A DNA stretch of 64,000 nt from Oscillospiraceae bacterium (GCA_020025575.1 JAHHRW010000008.1:45559-109558); one strand, 5' to 3'; positions 52,301-59,586 are shown, counted from the stretch's first letter. The notes: a model not told the origin generated them from the letters alone. Made by a program: numbers and translations.

Positions 52301-52360
52301 ACCCTTGAAATCTATATCGACAGCATGAAATTTTCTCAACTCAACTTTGTAATCCGGTAA
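49331..52360 (+). CDS. Transmembrane Ser/Thr protein kinase with fibronectin III-like ectodomain
   Basis: A 1,009-residue Hanks-type kinase. Residues 1 to about 295 are the kinase: beta-3 Lys K43 (YIVKTI), catalytic loop YVDLKPGNIF (D162, K164, N167), metal Asp D180 in IADLGF, and PPE at 204-206. HRD is YVD and DFG is DLG, but the essential Lys and Asp residues remain. About 320-505 is a very acidic, Pro-rich linker. One membrane helix follows (about 511-535), then at least three fibronectin III-like units (DSWTVHCYNDSGYD, NGWVISYIADKTSE) and a C-terminal beta domain. Such ectodomains replace the PASTA units of PknB-type kinases. Start is TTG, after an ideal AAAAGGAGGTGATC. Confidence 0.85.
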   Translation: MSDPRLISPLLDGFALGGSISCHSGVTCYPAMRNDSDERYIVKTISIPASQVQLEALLLTGAYPDEDAAKGYFKELARGVRDEVEILDRLSAQRGFLPYTKYQIVPMEEGVGYEVFLISPYKRSLSQQFKSGPLTHLSAVNMGIDLCAALSVCREAGFLYVDLKPGNIFLDENQEYHIADLGFVDLNSLKYASLPDRYRSDYVPPEVSDAYATLNTTMDTYALGLVLYQVFNNGQLPFDSEEDRKNLMERLENGDALPPPAYADYEMAEIILKACAFHPEDRWSTPNEMGHALIAYMQRNDVNDVPIVPPVVDSPVVDSTEEEPDEADSEVLPSEEPAHDEQDPTQPHSEEDMGDEETPNVQENHSDEEDSDSEEQEDADWIDRMDRILSEDEPEDAETSDSDEPSLRELLETTEETPELSEDEITDETAEILNQAQELIEHETPEPAVAPEPIDIPIPAPIILDNEDDDDGDDEDNADAPSEEDDSAESVSQEPPEETSAKKPKIRVKKIITTILLLIVLAAAAYGGYYVYTNYYLVPIDTFSVEGHDDVLVVTVESDRDSNLLTVVCKDNFGNVIKSKVENGQASFNALTPGSQYMVNLEVAKYHKLTGEISERTYSTPPRTQIASLAATAGPEDGSAVVSFAVEGPESKSWTLHYSTEGEEEKTTEFSGHTVTVTGLTLGKTYTFHLTASDDVFLIGENSIQFFSGKLVFAENIKVFNSEDGTLTAAWSAPQETKVDSWTVHCYNDSGYDQTLEVTEPKAVFPETSASVAYTLEITAKGMSESKVIPITVNPVTVTKANVESSGTSITVNWEFQGVAPANGWVISYIADKTSEAQTVTSDTTSVTISPVAPGAHYDISIQTADKTSVFGGAASAETSEITTAFSGYLLDTSDFTVTMHRGPESEDWSRGDLGESITAFAPGSKMALLYYTTSIYNISSSELVSMFVIRNEEGNVVSTTSNTRTWDDMLNGGYCEEEIPKLPAAAGNYTLEIYIDSMKFSQLNFVIR

Positions 52361-52450
52361 AAGTTCCGCAAATGTTTCATCCTTTCAAAGCGTGCAGTTT
52401 TCTTTGAGGCTGAACATTTCAAGGAAAACAGGCACAAATTAAAGTAGTCA

Positions 52451-52486
52451 AAAGCCCAGTTTGGTTTTATACCGAACTGGGCTTTC
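52451..52486 (+). terminator. Terminator of the kinase gene (cassette hairpin ii, copy A)
   Basis: A 15-bp stem starting AAAGCCCAGTTTGGT with a 5-base loop, about 90 bases after the stop. A close relative occurs inverted at 56749-56786. Confidence 0.8.
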
Positions 52487-52640
52487 GCATTCTGGTCTTA
52501 CAGGGGTTATTGAAGTATCCGGCATATCGTACCGGAATATTCTCCATGGCATTCAGGCAGGTGCGCAATAAATCATCGCAGCGGTCCATCCACGGAACCA
52601 CCCTGCCTGAATCTTTCCCCCTTTATGGCGCATCAAAATA

Positions 52641-52679
52641 AAAAAGCAGACACCCACACTTTTGTGGGTGTCTGCTTTG
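52641..52679 (-). terminator. Terminator of the PLP-lyase gene (cassette hairpin i, copy A)
   Basis: A 15-bp stem AAAGCAGACACCCAC / GTGGGTGTCTGCTTT, followed by TTTTTATTTT on the minus strand. The same stem recurs at 56655-56692. Confidence 0.9.
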
Positions 52680-52733
52680 ATTTTACGGATTCATCCGCAA
52701 ACTTTATGACGGGTTTGCTCTGCGTGTGATGGT

Positions 52734-54017
52734 TTACAGCTGAATCAAACCAGCGTCCACCATCTTTTGCAGACTCATGAGAATTCCAAGCTTTGCATGA
52801 AGCCAAGTGAGTCCACCCTGGAAGTAAACTGCGTAAGGCTCACGAATGGGGCCGTCAGCAGAGAGCTCTATGGAACTTCCCTGAATGAAAGCACCTGCAG
52901 CCATAATGACCTTGTCATTATAGCCAGGCATATCCCAAGGCATGGGGACGGCAAAGCTATCCACGGGGGCCGCTGCCTGAATTCCCTGACAGAACGCAAT
53001 CATGCCCTCTTCACTGCCCAGTTCCACCGCCTGAATGATATCATGCCGCTCCTCACTGGCACTGGGAACACATCGAAAGCCCAGTGGCTCATAAAGATTT
53101 GCAGCAAAAATAGCCCCCTTCTCTGCACCTGCGGTGACGGTCGGAGCGAGGAAAAATCCCTGATACAATGCGGTCATCAAACCAAGGTTTGCACCAACTT
53201 CCTGACCAAGGCCAGGCGCAGTCAATCGGTAAGCACAGCGGTCAACACATTCCTTGGTGCCGCAGATATAGCCACCAATGGGAGCAAGACCGCCGCCGGG
53301 ATTTTTGATCAGGGAACCGACAATCATATCTGCACCCACATCAGAAGGCTCAATGGTTTCTACAAATTCACCATAGCAGTTATCCACCATCACCTTGAGC
53401 TCAGGCTTGATAGACTTGCAGAAGGCAATCAGCTCCCCAATCTGCCGGACAGAGAATGTGGGTCGGGTCGCATAGCCCTTGGAGCGCTGGATGGTCACCA
53501 GCTTGGTTTTTTCGTTGATAGCAGCACGAATCCCCTCGTAGTCAAAAGTGCCATCAGAAAGCAAATCAACCTGGCGATAGGAAACGCCATATTCTGCCAG
53601 TGAGCAGGGGCTGGGACGAATGCCGATCACCTCTTGCAGGGTATCGTAGGGCATCCCCACAGGGCTGAGCAGCTCATCTCCCGGCAGAAGATTTGCAGAC
53701 AGGGCGACTGTCAGCGCGTGGGTTCCGCAGGTAATTTGAGGGCGAACCAAAGCAGCCTCTGTGTGGAAAACATCCGCATAAACACGCTCCAAATTATCAC
53801 GGCCTAAGTCGTCATAACCATAACCGGTGGTTCCGGCAAAACAAGCAGCCGAAACACGGTTCTTCTGCATTGCGCTGATTACCTTTGCCTGATTGTATTC
53901 AGCGATCTTATCTACTTTAGCAAAGCGCTCTTCCAGTTTTTTCAGAGCCTTTTCTCCATATTCATATACGGCAGGAGAAATCCCCATGCCAACATAAAGT
54001 TCCGTTAATTCATCCAT
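52734..54017 (-). CDS. Methionine gamma-lyase family (aluminium-resistance type) PLP protein
   Basis: A 427-residue PLP enzyme of the family annotated as 'methionine gamma-lyase family' or aluminium-resistance protein. PLP-fold features are TTGYGYDDLGRDNLERVYADVF, TCGTHALTVALSANLLPGDE, the Asp of VMVDNCYGEFVE and the likely PLP Lys in VGSLIKNPGGGLAP. A true gamma-lyase activity has not been shown for most members. It has its own strong promoter downstream of the LacI gene. GAAGAGGC precedes the ATG. Confidence 0.9.
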   Translation of the reverse strand: MDELTELYVGMGISPAVYEYGEKALKKLEERFAKVDKIAEYNQAKVISAMQKNRVSAACFAGTTGYGYDDLGRDNLERVYADVFHTEAALVRPQITCGTHALTVALSANLLPGDELLSPVGMPYDTLQEVIGIRPSPCSLAEYGVSYRQVDLLSDGTFDYEGIRAAINEKTKLVTIQRSKGYATRPTFSVRQIGELIAFCKSIKPELKVMVDNCYGEFVETIEPSDVGADMIVGSLIKNPGGGLAPIGGYICGTKECVDRCAYRLTAPGLGQEVGANLGLMTALYQGFFLAPTVTAGAEKGAIFAANLYEPLGFRCVPSASEERHDIIQAVELGSEEGMIAFCQGIQAAAPVDSFAVPMPWDMPGYNDKVIMAAGAFIQGSSIELSADGPIREPYAVYFQGGLTWLHAKLGILMSLQKMVDAGLIQL

Positions 54018-54053
54018 ATTACATGCCTCTTCTTTATTTAGTCATGAGTATTT

Positions 54054-54082
54054 ATTTTAGACTAGTTCTATGAAAATGTCAA
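54054..54082 (-). promoter_or_regulatory. Promoter of the PLP-lyase gene
   Basis: A perfect TTGACA and TAAAAT with a 17-bp spacer on the minus strand, between the LacI stop and the lyase start. Confidence 0.85.
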
Positions 54083-54103
54083 GAATGGTGCGCTTTTTCT
54101 ATT

Positions 54104-55117
54104 CTATTTCATGCTTTCGCGGATAAAAATTTCATAATCCAGTCTGGGTGTTGGATCATACGGAAGGCCATTGAGTGCATTCAGCAGCTCCCTGCAGGCA
54201 ATACGCCCCAGTTCAGCCGCATCAAAATGAAGTGCCGTGATGGAGGGTGCGTGCATGCAGAGGCAGTGGTCATCGTACATAGATGCCACTTCTACTTCCT
54301 CTGGAATTAGAAGATTTTTCGCTTTTAACCTTGAAATTGTCCTCATACAGATTTCCTCATCCATACAAATAAATCGGCGAACCCCTGCCGCCAATAGCCC
54401 ATCGACAGCTCGGCAGCAGTCGGCATCATCGTATAGCCCAATGCGAATCGGTGTTTGCTCCATGGGAATTTCCAACTCCTGACAGGCTTTATGGAATCCA
54501 GATAATCGACTCTGATTAACGATATAGCTCAAATCATTTCCAAGCAATGCCGTCTTGCCCTTCTTTCCTGCCAGAAGTGTTTTCGCAAAGTCATAACACC
54601 CTTTGGTTTGATTGTGGTCAGCCTCTACCATGGCGATCCCTTGATATCGGGCAGGCAGGGAGCCCATGGTAGCAAATGGAATGCCCCTGCTGGAAAGAAT
54701 TTCAATTAAGCTATCATTCTCTGTTGTTCGTGATAAAATCACTCCATCTACTTTTCTGTAATCCAATGTGCGAATCAAAGGATCAGATTGATTATATGTG
54801 GATAAACATACCATAACGTTGTAATCATGCACAAATGCCTCTTCACAGATGGCGCTCATGCTCTGACGCACAAAGGGCTGATCCAGTGAAATCATGGAGT
54901 GCGGCAAAACCAGTGCCACATTATAGGTGCGGCTCTCTGCCAATCCCTTGGCCGCAGCATTTGGGCGGTAGTTATGTTCCCGGATATATTCCTGTACCCG
55001 GTCACGAGTTGCCGCACTGATCCTACCCTTTCCGGAAATGGCCCGGGAAATGGTTGTTTTCGAGACCCCCAGCTCTCGAGCAATGTCATCAATGGTTAAA
55101 TTACGCTTAGGCATCAT
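54104..55117 (-). CDS. LacI-family transcriptional regulator
   Basis: A 337-residue LacI/GalR regulator. The N-terminal HTH (LTIDDIARELGVSKTTISRA) and hinge (YRPNAAAKGLAESRTYNVAL) are standard. The periplasmic-binding-like domain follows (VDGVILSRTTEND, GLLAAGVRRFICMDEEI, PSITALHFDAAELGRIACREL), so a small ligand, often a sugar, is expected. No sugar genes adjoin it. A perfect palindrome lies 50 bases upstream of its start, suggesting autoregulation. ATG codons at 55117 and 55114 are both possible after AGAGG. Confidence 0.92.
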   Translation of the reverse strand: MMPKRNLTIDDIARELGVSKTTISRAISGKGRISAATRDRVQEYIREHNYRPNAAAKGLAESRTYNVALVLPHSMISLDQPFVRQSMSAICEEAFVHDYNVMVCLSTYNQSDPLIRTLDYRKVDGVILSRTTENDSLIEILSSRGIPFATMGSLPARYQGIAMVEADHNQTKGCYDFAKTLLAGKKGKTALLGNDLSYIVNQSRLSGFHKACQELEIPMEQTPIRIGLYDDADCCRAVDGLLAAGVRRFICMDEEICMRTISRLKAKNLLIPEEVEVASMYDDHCLCMHAPSITALHFDAAELGRIACRELLNALNGLPYDPTPRLDYEIFIRESMK

Positions 55118-55167
55118 GTTTTAAACCTCTCTGTGGAAGTGCTGTGTGGTAAAAAGTTGAAAACTTG

Positions 55168-55183
55168 TGCGCAAATTTGCGCA
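55168..55183. promoter_or_regulatory. LacI-type operator palindrome
   Basis: TGCGCAAATTTGCGCA is a perfect 16-bp palindrome between the lacI-type gene and thyA. It overlaps plausible -35 positions of the minus-strand gene and lies about 45 bp upstream of the thyA -35 box. Confidence 0.7.
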
Positions 55184-55228
55184 ACACACATTCTATCAGA
55201 GCCGCTGACCTACGTCAATAGGAATTCC

Positions 55229-55257
55229 TTGCAAATAGATTATAATAATGGTAAAAT
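55229..55257 (+). promoter_or_regulatory. Promoter of thyA-folA
   Basis: TTGCAA and TAAAAT with a 17-bp spacer; CAGGAGGCAC follows before the ATG. Confidence 0.78.
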
Positions 55258-55289
55258 CAACTCAACACATAATCAGGAGGCACAGGACT

Positions 55290-56120
55290 ATGAGCAAAGC
55301 GGATGAAATCTATCGCCAGAACTGCATGGATATTCTAAACAATGGTTTTTATGATACAGATTTAGAGGTTCGTCCTCATTGGGCAGATGGGACACCGGCG
55401 CACACAGTTAAGAAGTTTGGCGTTGTCAATCGCTATAATCTTCAGGAAGAATTCCCCATTATGAGCTTACGCCGAACCTATTGGAAAAGTGCAATTGACG
55501 AAATTCTATGGATTTGGCAGAAAAAGTCCAATCGAATTGCGGATCTCGGGAGCCATGTCTGGGACGAATGGGCTGGTGAAGATGGCACCATCGGCAAGGC
55601 CTATGGCTATCAGTTGGGGATCAAGCACCAGTATAAAGAAGGCGAATTTGATCAGGTGGACCGAGTCTTGTATGACCTGAAACATAATCCTGCATCACGC
55701 CGTATTATGACAAATATCTACAATTTTCAGGATCTGCACGAAATGAACCTGTACCCCTGCGCCTATTCCATGACCTTTAACGTGACAGGAGACACGTTGA
55801 ATGCCATTTTGAATCAGCGCAGTCAGGATATGCTGACCGCCAACAACTGGAATGTTTGCCAGTATGCGGCTCTGGTTCACATGATGGCACAGGTCTCTGG
55901 ACTGAAGGCCGGAGAATTGGTGCATGTGATTGCAGACTGCCATATCTATGACAGACATATCCCCCTGGTGGAGAAAATGCTTGAAAACAAGGCCTTTGAT
56001 GCACCGAAGTTCTCACTGGATCCTTCCGTGACAGACTTCTACCAGTTCACTAAGGATAGCTTTCAAATGGAGAACTACCAGTTCAATCCGTTCGATTTTG
56101 AGATTCCCATTGCAATTTGA
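55290..56120 (+). CDS. thyA: Thymidylate synthase
   Basis: ThyA methylates dUMP to dTMP using methylenetetrahydrofolate, which it turns into dihydrofolate. The 276 residues show the N-terminal Arg region (EVRPHWADGTPAHTVKKFG), the catalytic Cys C157 in LYPCAYSMTF, ILNQRSQDML and NNWNVCQYAALVHMMAQ, and the substrate loop HVIADCHIYDRHI. The residue after the catalytic Cys is Ala, where many ThyA enzymes have His (PCH); this variant group also occurs in other Firmicutes to my knowledge. The ATG at 55290 has CAGGAGGCAC upstream. folA follows, as expected for dihydrofolate recycling. Confidence 0.94.
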   Translation: MSKADEIYRQNCMDILNNGFYDTDLEVRPHWADGTPAHTVKKFGVVNRYNLQEEFPIMSLRRTYWKSAIDEILWIWQKKSNRIADLGSHVWDEWAGEDGTIGKAYGYQLGIKHQYKEGEFDQVDRVLYDLKHNPASRRIMTNIYNFQDLHEMNLYPCAYSMTFNVTGDTLNAILNQRSQDMLTANNWNVCQYAALVHMMAQVSGLKAGELVHVIADCHIYDRHIPLVEKMLENKAFDAPKFSLDPSVTDFYQFTKDSFQMENYQFNPFDFEIPIAI

Positions 56121-56129
56121 GGTTAGATT

Positions 56130-56618
56130 ATGGATGCAATTGTAGCAGTATATGATGATTGGGGCATAGGCTTTGAAGGTGATCAGCCAATCGCCATTTC
56201 AGCCGACCGAAAATTCTTTCGCAGCACAACAAAGGGCGCTACGGTCATTGTCGGCAGAAAAACGCTGGCAGCTTTCCCGGGAGGACAACCGTTACCCAAT
56301 CGGCGAAACATCGTATTGACACGGCAAAATATGCAAGTGGACGGTGCTGAATTGGCTCACTGTCCAGAGGATGCAATGCAGATGACAGCGGACGATGAAC
56401 AGGTTTTTGTAATTGGCGGAGGATTGGTTTATCGCCAGATGCTGCCGCTGTGCAGTCGTGCCTATGTGACGAAAGTGCATGCTGCCCCAAAATCGGATAC
56501 ATGGTTTGAAAACCTGGATGCATCCGATGAATGGATGCTGCAGGAAGTTCTTCAATCGGGCGAAGAAGACGGAATCCACTATGAAATGTACCTGTACGTA
56601 AGGAAAAAAGAACAATAA
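56130..56618 (+). CDS. folA: Dihydrofolate reductase
   Basis: FolA reduces the dihydrofolate released by ThyA to tetrahydrofolate with NADPH. The 162 residues have the N-terminal AIVAVYDDWGIGFEGDQP, KGATVIVGRKTLAAFPGG and the cofactor motif VFVIGGGLVYRQMLP. The substrate Asp/Glu region reads SADRKFFR. It is shorter and more diverged than E. coli FolA but the fold signatures are complete. It lies nine bases after thyA on one transcript, ending at a hairpin terminator. Confidence 0.93.
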   Translation: MDAIVAVYDDWGIGFEGDQPIAISADRKFFRSTTKGATVIVGRKTLAAFPGGQPLPNRRNIVLTRQNMQVDGAELAHCPEDAMQMTADDEQVFVIGGGLVYRQMLPLCSRAYVTKVHAAPKSDTWFENLDASDEWMLQEVLQSGEEDGIHYEMYLYVRKKEQ

Positions 56619-56654
56619 AATTCAGAACCTTTCCGTTCCTGAACCTGTAAGATG

Positions 56655-56694
56655 AAAGCAGACACCCACCAAAAATGTGGGTGTCTGCTTTTCT
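56655..56694 (+). terminator. Terminator of thyA-folA (cassette hairpin i, copy B)
   Basis: A 15-bp stem AAAGCAGACACCCAC / GTGGGTGTCTGCTTT followed by TTCTATCT. It has the same arms as the hairpin at 52643-52678. Confidence 0.9.
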
Positions 56695-56748
56695 ATCTAG
56701 GCGCATAAGCATAGGCAAATCACCGGGGGCAGACGCACTGGGATGCAA

Positions 56749-56786
56749 AAGCCCGGTTCCGTATAAAACCGAACCGGGCTTAAAGT
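56749..56786 (-). terminator. Terminator of the U32 gene (cassette hairpin ii, copy B)
   Basis: A 14-position stem starting AAGCCCGGTTCCGT with one mismatch; it matches the reverse complement of the hairpin at 52451-52486, including its loop. Confidence 0.75.
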
Positions 56787-56850
56787 TACTTTATTAGATG
56801 TATGCTTTTGCGCAACAAGTTCATTAGCAGTTTGATTGCTGAACCTACTG

Positions 56851-58071
56851 TTATTTAGCGGATAAATCCACAGCCCTTCTGAGAATCGATTTTGCAGGAA
56901 CCTGTTCCGGCAGTTGAAGGGTAAACACCATCTGGGGGGTTCTGGGCTCTTCCAGATCGTTTCCTTTCTCATCGCGCATTTCACCCACTGTAAATGTGAA
57001 AGGCCGCTTATCCGGGCCTACAGCCTCCAGCTGATCCCCTTTGGTGAATTTATTTCGTAGGGAACAGGTTGCCAGACCGTTTTCATCACAACTTTCTACG
57101 ATGGCACAAATCTGCCACTGGCGGATATAGCGAGAGTTGTCTGTATACTGCCCTGGCTCCCCAAAGTAAAATCCCGTGGAATAAACTCGATGAGACACAT
57201 GATCTACCTCATCTCTCCACACCGGATCTACCTGTCGTCCGGCTGCTACATCATCGATAACATGACGGTAAGCCCCCGTAACAATCGCCGCATAATAAGC
57301 AGATTTTGCTCTGCCCTCGACTTTGATACAATCGACCCCTGCATCCATCAAATCCCCAATATGGTCAATCATGCACATATCCCGGGAATTCATGATGTAT
57401 GTACCGCCTTCATCTTCAAAAACCGGGAAATATTCTCCGGGACGCTTTTCTTCCATCAACGCATACTGATAGCGGCAAGGCTGTGCGCAAGCGCCCCGGT
57501 TGGAATCCCGCCCTGTCATATAATTGGACAGCAGACATCTGCCGGAGTAGCTCACACACATCGCACCATGACCAAAAGTTTCAATTTCCAGCTCTTTGGA
57601 GGTCTTTTCCCGAATGGTCCGGATCTCATCCAAGCTCAGCTCCCGAGCCAAAACCACACGTTTGGCTCCCAAATCGAACCAACTCTGGGCACACTCATAA
57701 TTGGCGATGGATTGCTGGGTAGAAACGTGCCGAACACAGTGGGGCGCATATTTCCCCGCCATGGTAAACGCTCCCAAATCTGCCAAAATCAGCGCATCTA
57801 CCCCGGCGGCATCCAGATGTTCCAGATGCTCCGGCAGACTTACGACCTCATCATTACGGGGCATGGTGTTAACCGTTACATGAACCTTTACACCATGATC
57901 GTGGGCATATTTTACCGCCTTAGGCAATTCCTCCGCTGAGAAATTGCCTGCAAAAGAACGCATACCAAAACTGGTACCGGCCAAATAAACAGAATCCGCT
58001 CCATAAAGAACAGCCATCTCCAGCCGTTCCATATCGCCTGCTGGGCTTAATAATTCAAGTTTCCCCATCAT
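56851..58071 (-). CDS. U32 family peptidase-like protein
   Basis: A 406-residue member of the U32 family, related to proteins that hydroxylate tRNA uridine (TrhP/RlhA-type) and to collagenase-like proteases. The N-terminal barrel starts LELLSPAGDMERLEMAVLYG with YLAGTSFGMRSFAGNF. The four-Cys iron-sulfur pattern is clear: GAMCVSYSGRCLLSNY and NRGACAQPCRY. The family block IKVEGRAKSAYYAAIV and the beta domain follow. The true substrate here is not known. Its start overlaps the mltG stop, so it is in the tmk-mltG transcript. Confidence 0.9.
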   Translation of the reverse strand: MMGKLELLSPAGDMERLEMAVLYGADSVYLAGTSFGMRSFAGNFSAEELPKAVKYAHDHGVKVHVTVNTMPRNDEVVSLPEHLEHLDAAGVDALILADLGAFTMAGKYAPHCVRHVSTQQSIANYECAQSWFDLGAKRVVLARELSLDEIRTIREKTSKELEIETFGHGAMCVSYSGRCLLSNYMTGRDSNRGACAQPCRYQYALMEEKRPGEYFPVFEDEGGTYIMNSRDMCMIDHIGDLMDAGVDCIKVEGRAKSAYYAAIVTGAYRHVIDDVAAGRQVDPVWRDEVDHVSHRVYSTGFYFGEPGQYTDNSRYIRQWQICAIVESCDENGLATCSLRNKFTKGDQLEAVGPDKRPFTFTVGEMRDEKGNDLEEPRTPQMVFTLQLPEQVPAKSILRRAVDLSAK

Positions 58072-59567
58072 TCACCGCCTAAACCTGCCAGGAAGTTATT
58101 GTGTTCTTCCAATGTTTCTGAGAAATAATGCGCCTTTGTTTCCGGATCCAGAGCATAGCAATAATACCCTGTGTCGTTTGGTTTCAACGCAGCATTCAAA
58201 CTGTTCAGACCCGGATTCGCAATCGGACCGGGAACAAGACCCGCATATTTATAGGTATTGTATGGGGTATCAGCCTGCATATCCTCAACAGAAATCTCAT
58301 CACGATGGCCTATTGCATAAAGAAGGGCAGCATCAATATTCAGATAAGGCCATGCATCCTGATTGGTCAGCCGGTTATAAATGACGGAGGCAATGTTGGC
58401 GCTCTCTTCGCTGCCTGCTGTTTCTTTTTCAATCAGAGATGCCACCGTTACCACATCACGCAGGGTCATTTTGTGCTCCTGGATATAATCATCCCCATAG
58501 CCGTTAGCGCTCATTTTCGCTGCCAGTTTTTCATTCAATGCATCCAACGAAGCCTTCATATCGTCATTATAACGATACTCAAAGTTATCAAGCATCTTTT
58601 CCAGGACTCGTCCTGCACTGGTGTTCTGATAGAAATCATAGGTATCCGGGAACAAGAAACCCTCAAGACTATACTTGTCTCCGCGCTTGACCCCCTCCAG
58701 GAACCAGTAGTCCTCCAGCTCGCCATCCTTCGCATAGTTCTCAAGCTCTTCTGCAGAGCACACGCCATTTTCCTCCATCAGCGCAAATATCTGCGCACAG
58801 GTATAGCCCTCTGGAATTGTAATGGTCACTTCTTTTCGATCAGATGCGTAGCTACTCATGGAATCTACCAATGCATGATAGTCGTAGAGGGTATTTAATG
58901 AGAACGTTCCGGAGCCGATTTCCTCTCGTGCATCGGTAAATCCGGCATACAGCTTGAATAGGCCGGGATAGCGGATCAGTCCAGCATCATGCAGTTTCTG
59001 TGTAATTTCATCCAGCGTATCATCATTATCGATCCGAACCTCTAAAATCTTCTCTTCCCTGCCAAATGCCAAAACATCCGATGCGCACAACCAAATCACT
59101 CTGCCCAGCGACACACCGATTGTGACAACCAAAATGAGCCAAAAACAGGTTGAAAGAATATGAGGAATCCCGAACATTCCATAGCGGTCTTTGCGCTTAG
59201 GACGTCCTTTGCGCATAGAGATTTCTTCTGTTCCATTTTCAGGATCTTCCTCCATTTGCACAGGCTCCTGCTCAATATCTGCAATTTCCTGCTGCCAGAG
59301 GCCGTCCTCATTCTCAAACATCCGGCGCAGATCATCACCTTCACCGAAAATTTGCCGATATGTTTCGTCCTTAAAGTGTTCTATGGGATCCTGAACGTCA
59401 GGTTCTGAATCAACCATATCTGCACTCTTCTTGGCATCTTCGATTAGTTCATCCAGATTCATCTCTTCTAAACGCTTGAGCTCATTATCTTCAGGTAGTA
59501 TTACGGTAAAATCCTCAGAACCTGTCAGTTGATCAGACTTATGGTCATTGATATTTTTTTCGTCCAT
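58068..59567 (-). CDS. mltG: Endolytic transglycosylase MltG
   Basis: MltG cuts nascent glycan strands at the membrane and so sets their length. The 499 residues comprise a long, acidic cytoplasmic N-terminus (about 1-140, with a basic KGRPKRKDRYG just before the membrane), one membrane helix (about 145-172), a LysM-like part (DNDDTLDEITQKLHDAGLI, FLFPDTYDFYQ) and the YceG catalytic domain with the Glu of VASLIEKETAG and YNTYKYAGLVPGPIANPG. The ATG at 59567 follows GAAAGGAGAAACT; an upstream in-frame ATG lies within the DJ-1 gene. It overlaps the U32 start. Confidence 0.93.
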   Translation of the reverse strand: MDEKNINDHKSDQLTGSEDFTVILPEDNELKRLEEMNLDELIEDAKKSADMVDSEPDVQDPIEHFKDETYRQIFGEGDDLRRMFENEDGLWQQEIADIEQEPVQMEEDPENGTEEISMRKGRPKRKDRYGMFGIPHILSTCFWLILVVTIGVSLGRVIWLCASDVLAFGREEKILEVRIDNDDTLDEITQKLHDAGLIRYPGLFKLYAGFTDAREEIGSGTFSLNTLYDYHALVDSMSSYASDRKEVTITIPEGYTCAQIFALMEENGVCSAEELENYAKDGELEDYWFLEGVKRGDKYSLEGFLFPDTYDFYQNTSAGRVLEKMLDNFEYRYNDDMKASLDALNEKLAAKMSANGYGDDYIQEHKMTLRDVVTVASLIEKETAGSEESANIASVIYNRLTNQDAWPYLNIDAALLYAIGHRDEISVEDMQADTPYNTYKYAGLVPGPIANPGLNSLNAALKPNDTGYYCYALDPETKAHYFSETLEEHNNFLAGLGGE

Positions 59568-59586
59568 AGTTTCTCCTTTCGCCCTG

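Larger units (their letters stand above)
52361..52733. other. Intergenic region with two hairpins and an extra structured insert
   Basis: Between the convergent kinase and PLP-lyase genes lie hairpin ii (52451-52486) and hairpin i (52643-52678). Between them are about 155 bases with further inverted repeats: TCCGG / CCGGA near 52518-52536 and ATTCAGGCAGG / CCTGCCTGAAT at 52551-52561 and 52602-52612. A 40-codon open frame runs on the minus strand from 52589 to 52467. The first 90 bases after the kinase stop show nothing clear. The same two hairpins flank a much shorter spacer at 56.7 kb. Confidence 0.6.
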
